Notes under the pieces: generated by a model | Told to the model about the DNA's origin: nothing | What the model saw: only the letters and a program-made list of their open reading frames with translations | Databases searched by the model: none | Part shown: in pieces, positions 51,570 through 51,575 of the stretch | Position numbering within the stretch: position 1 is the first letter of the stretch | Layout of the letters: each line of letters starts with the position of its first letter | Translations under genes and position numbers: made by a program | Virus record (IMG/VR): IMGVR_UViG_3300030104_000548 | Coordinates: 1-51,575 of that record | DNA from: a virus | Length of the DNA: 51,575 bases | Direction: 5' to 3' (one strand)

Positions 51570-51575
51570 AGCCTT

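Overview
The window reads as a complete or nearly complete genome of an AT-rich, tailed marine bacteriophage with a P22-like, short-tailed (podovirus-type) virion. It encodes terminase, a large portal, scaffold, capsid protein, two tail-adaptor-like proteins, a nozzle-like protein, a repetitive S74-chaperoned fibre and very large ejected proteins. Many small proteins resemble families common in uncultured marine phages and SAR11/OM43-type phages, which suggests an AT-rich marine heterotroph as host; the host cannot be fixed from sequence alone. No integrase, DNA polymerase or RNA polymerase gene was seen. The small-terminase frame is open at the right edge and continues in frame from the left edge, so the molecule is probably circular or circularly permuted, with the ends joined inside terS.

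Layout. 1-529: leader region with hairpins and a terminator. 530-1073 (+): two small genes, one a ribbon-helix-helix regulator. 1003-3556 (-): an unknown protein, a T7 gp4-like primase-helicase split by a -1 frame change, and a small unknown protein. 3557-3635: divergent control region with a good sigma70-type promoter. 3636-8164 (+): an early operon with a Cas4/RecB-like nuclease, a Sak3/DUF1071-type annealing protein, an SSB-like protein, a Ref-like HNH nuclease and many tiny overlapping genes. From terS at the right edge down to 8147, everything is on the minus strand: packaging and head (51.5-42 kb), basic and connector proteins (42-39 kb), structural and fibre proteins (39-33 kb), accessory genes (33-30.6 kb), a curli/signalling cassette (30.6-25.8 kb), holin and lysozyme (25.8-24.85 kb), nozzle and ejected internal proteins (24.85-8.1 kb).

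The most unusual part is 25812-30616. Five overlapping minus-strand genes encode CsgF, CsgG (curli outer-membrane secretion pore), a secreted acidic protein with curlin-like repeats, a secreted FecR-domain protein, and a CHASE2 class III adenylate cyclase with its catalytic residues. This is a bacterial fibre-export system plus a periplasm-sensing cAMP generator, placed in the phage late transcription unit directly before the lysis genes. CsgE, CsgD and a typical CsgA/B pair are absent. I infer that the phage makes CsgG:CsgF pores and an amyloid-like or acidic coat on the infected cell, and changes host cAMP late in infection.

Other points of interest: a 46-bp element shared upstream of the primase-helicase and the large terminase; G-rich tracts in the terS-terL gap that may mark packaging; a 2668-residue polyvalent protein with an HExxH site; a fibre with about 56 repeats of 17 residues; a phage GroES-like protein; and several genes too short for usual gene callers.
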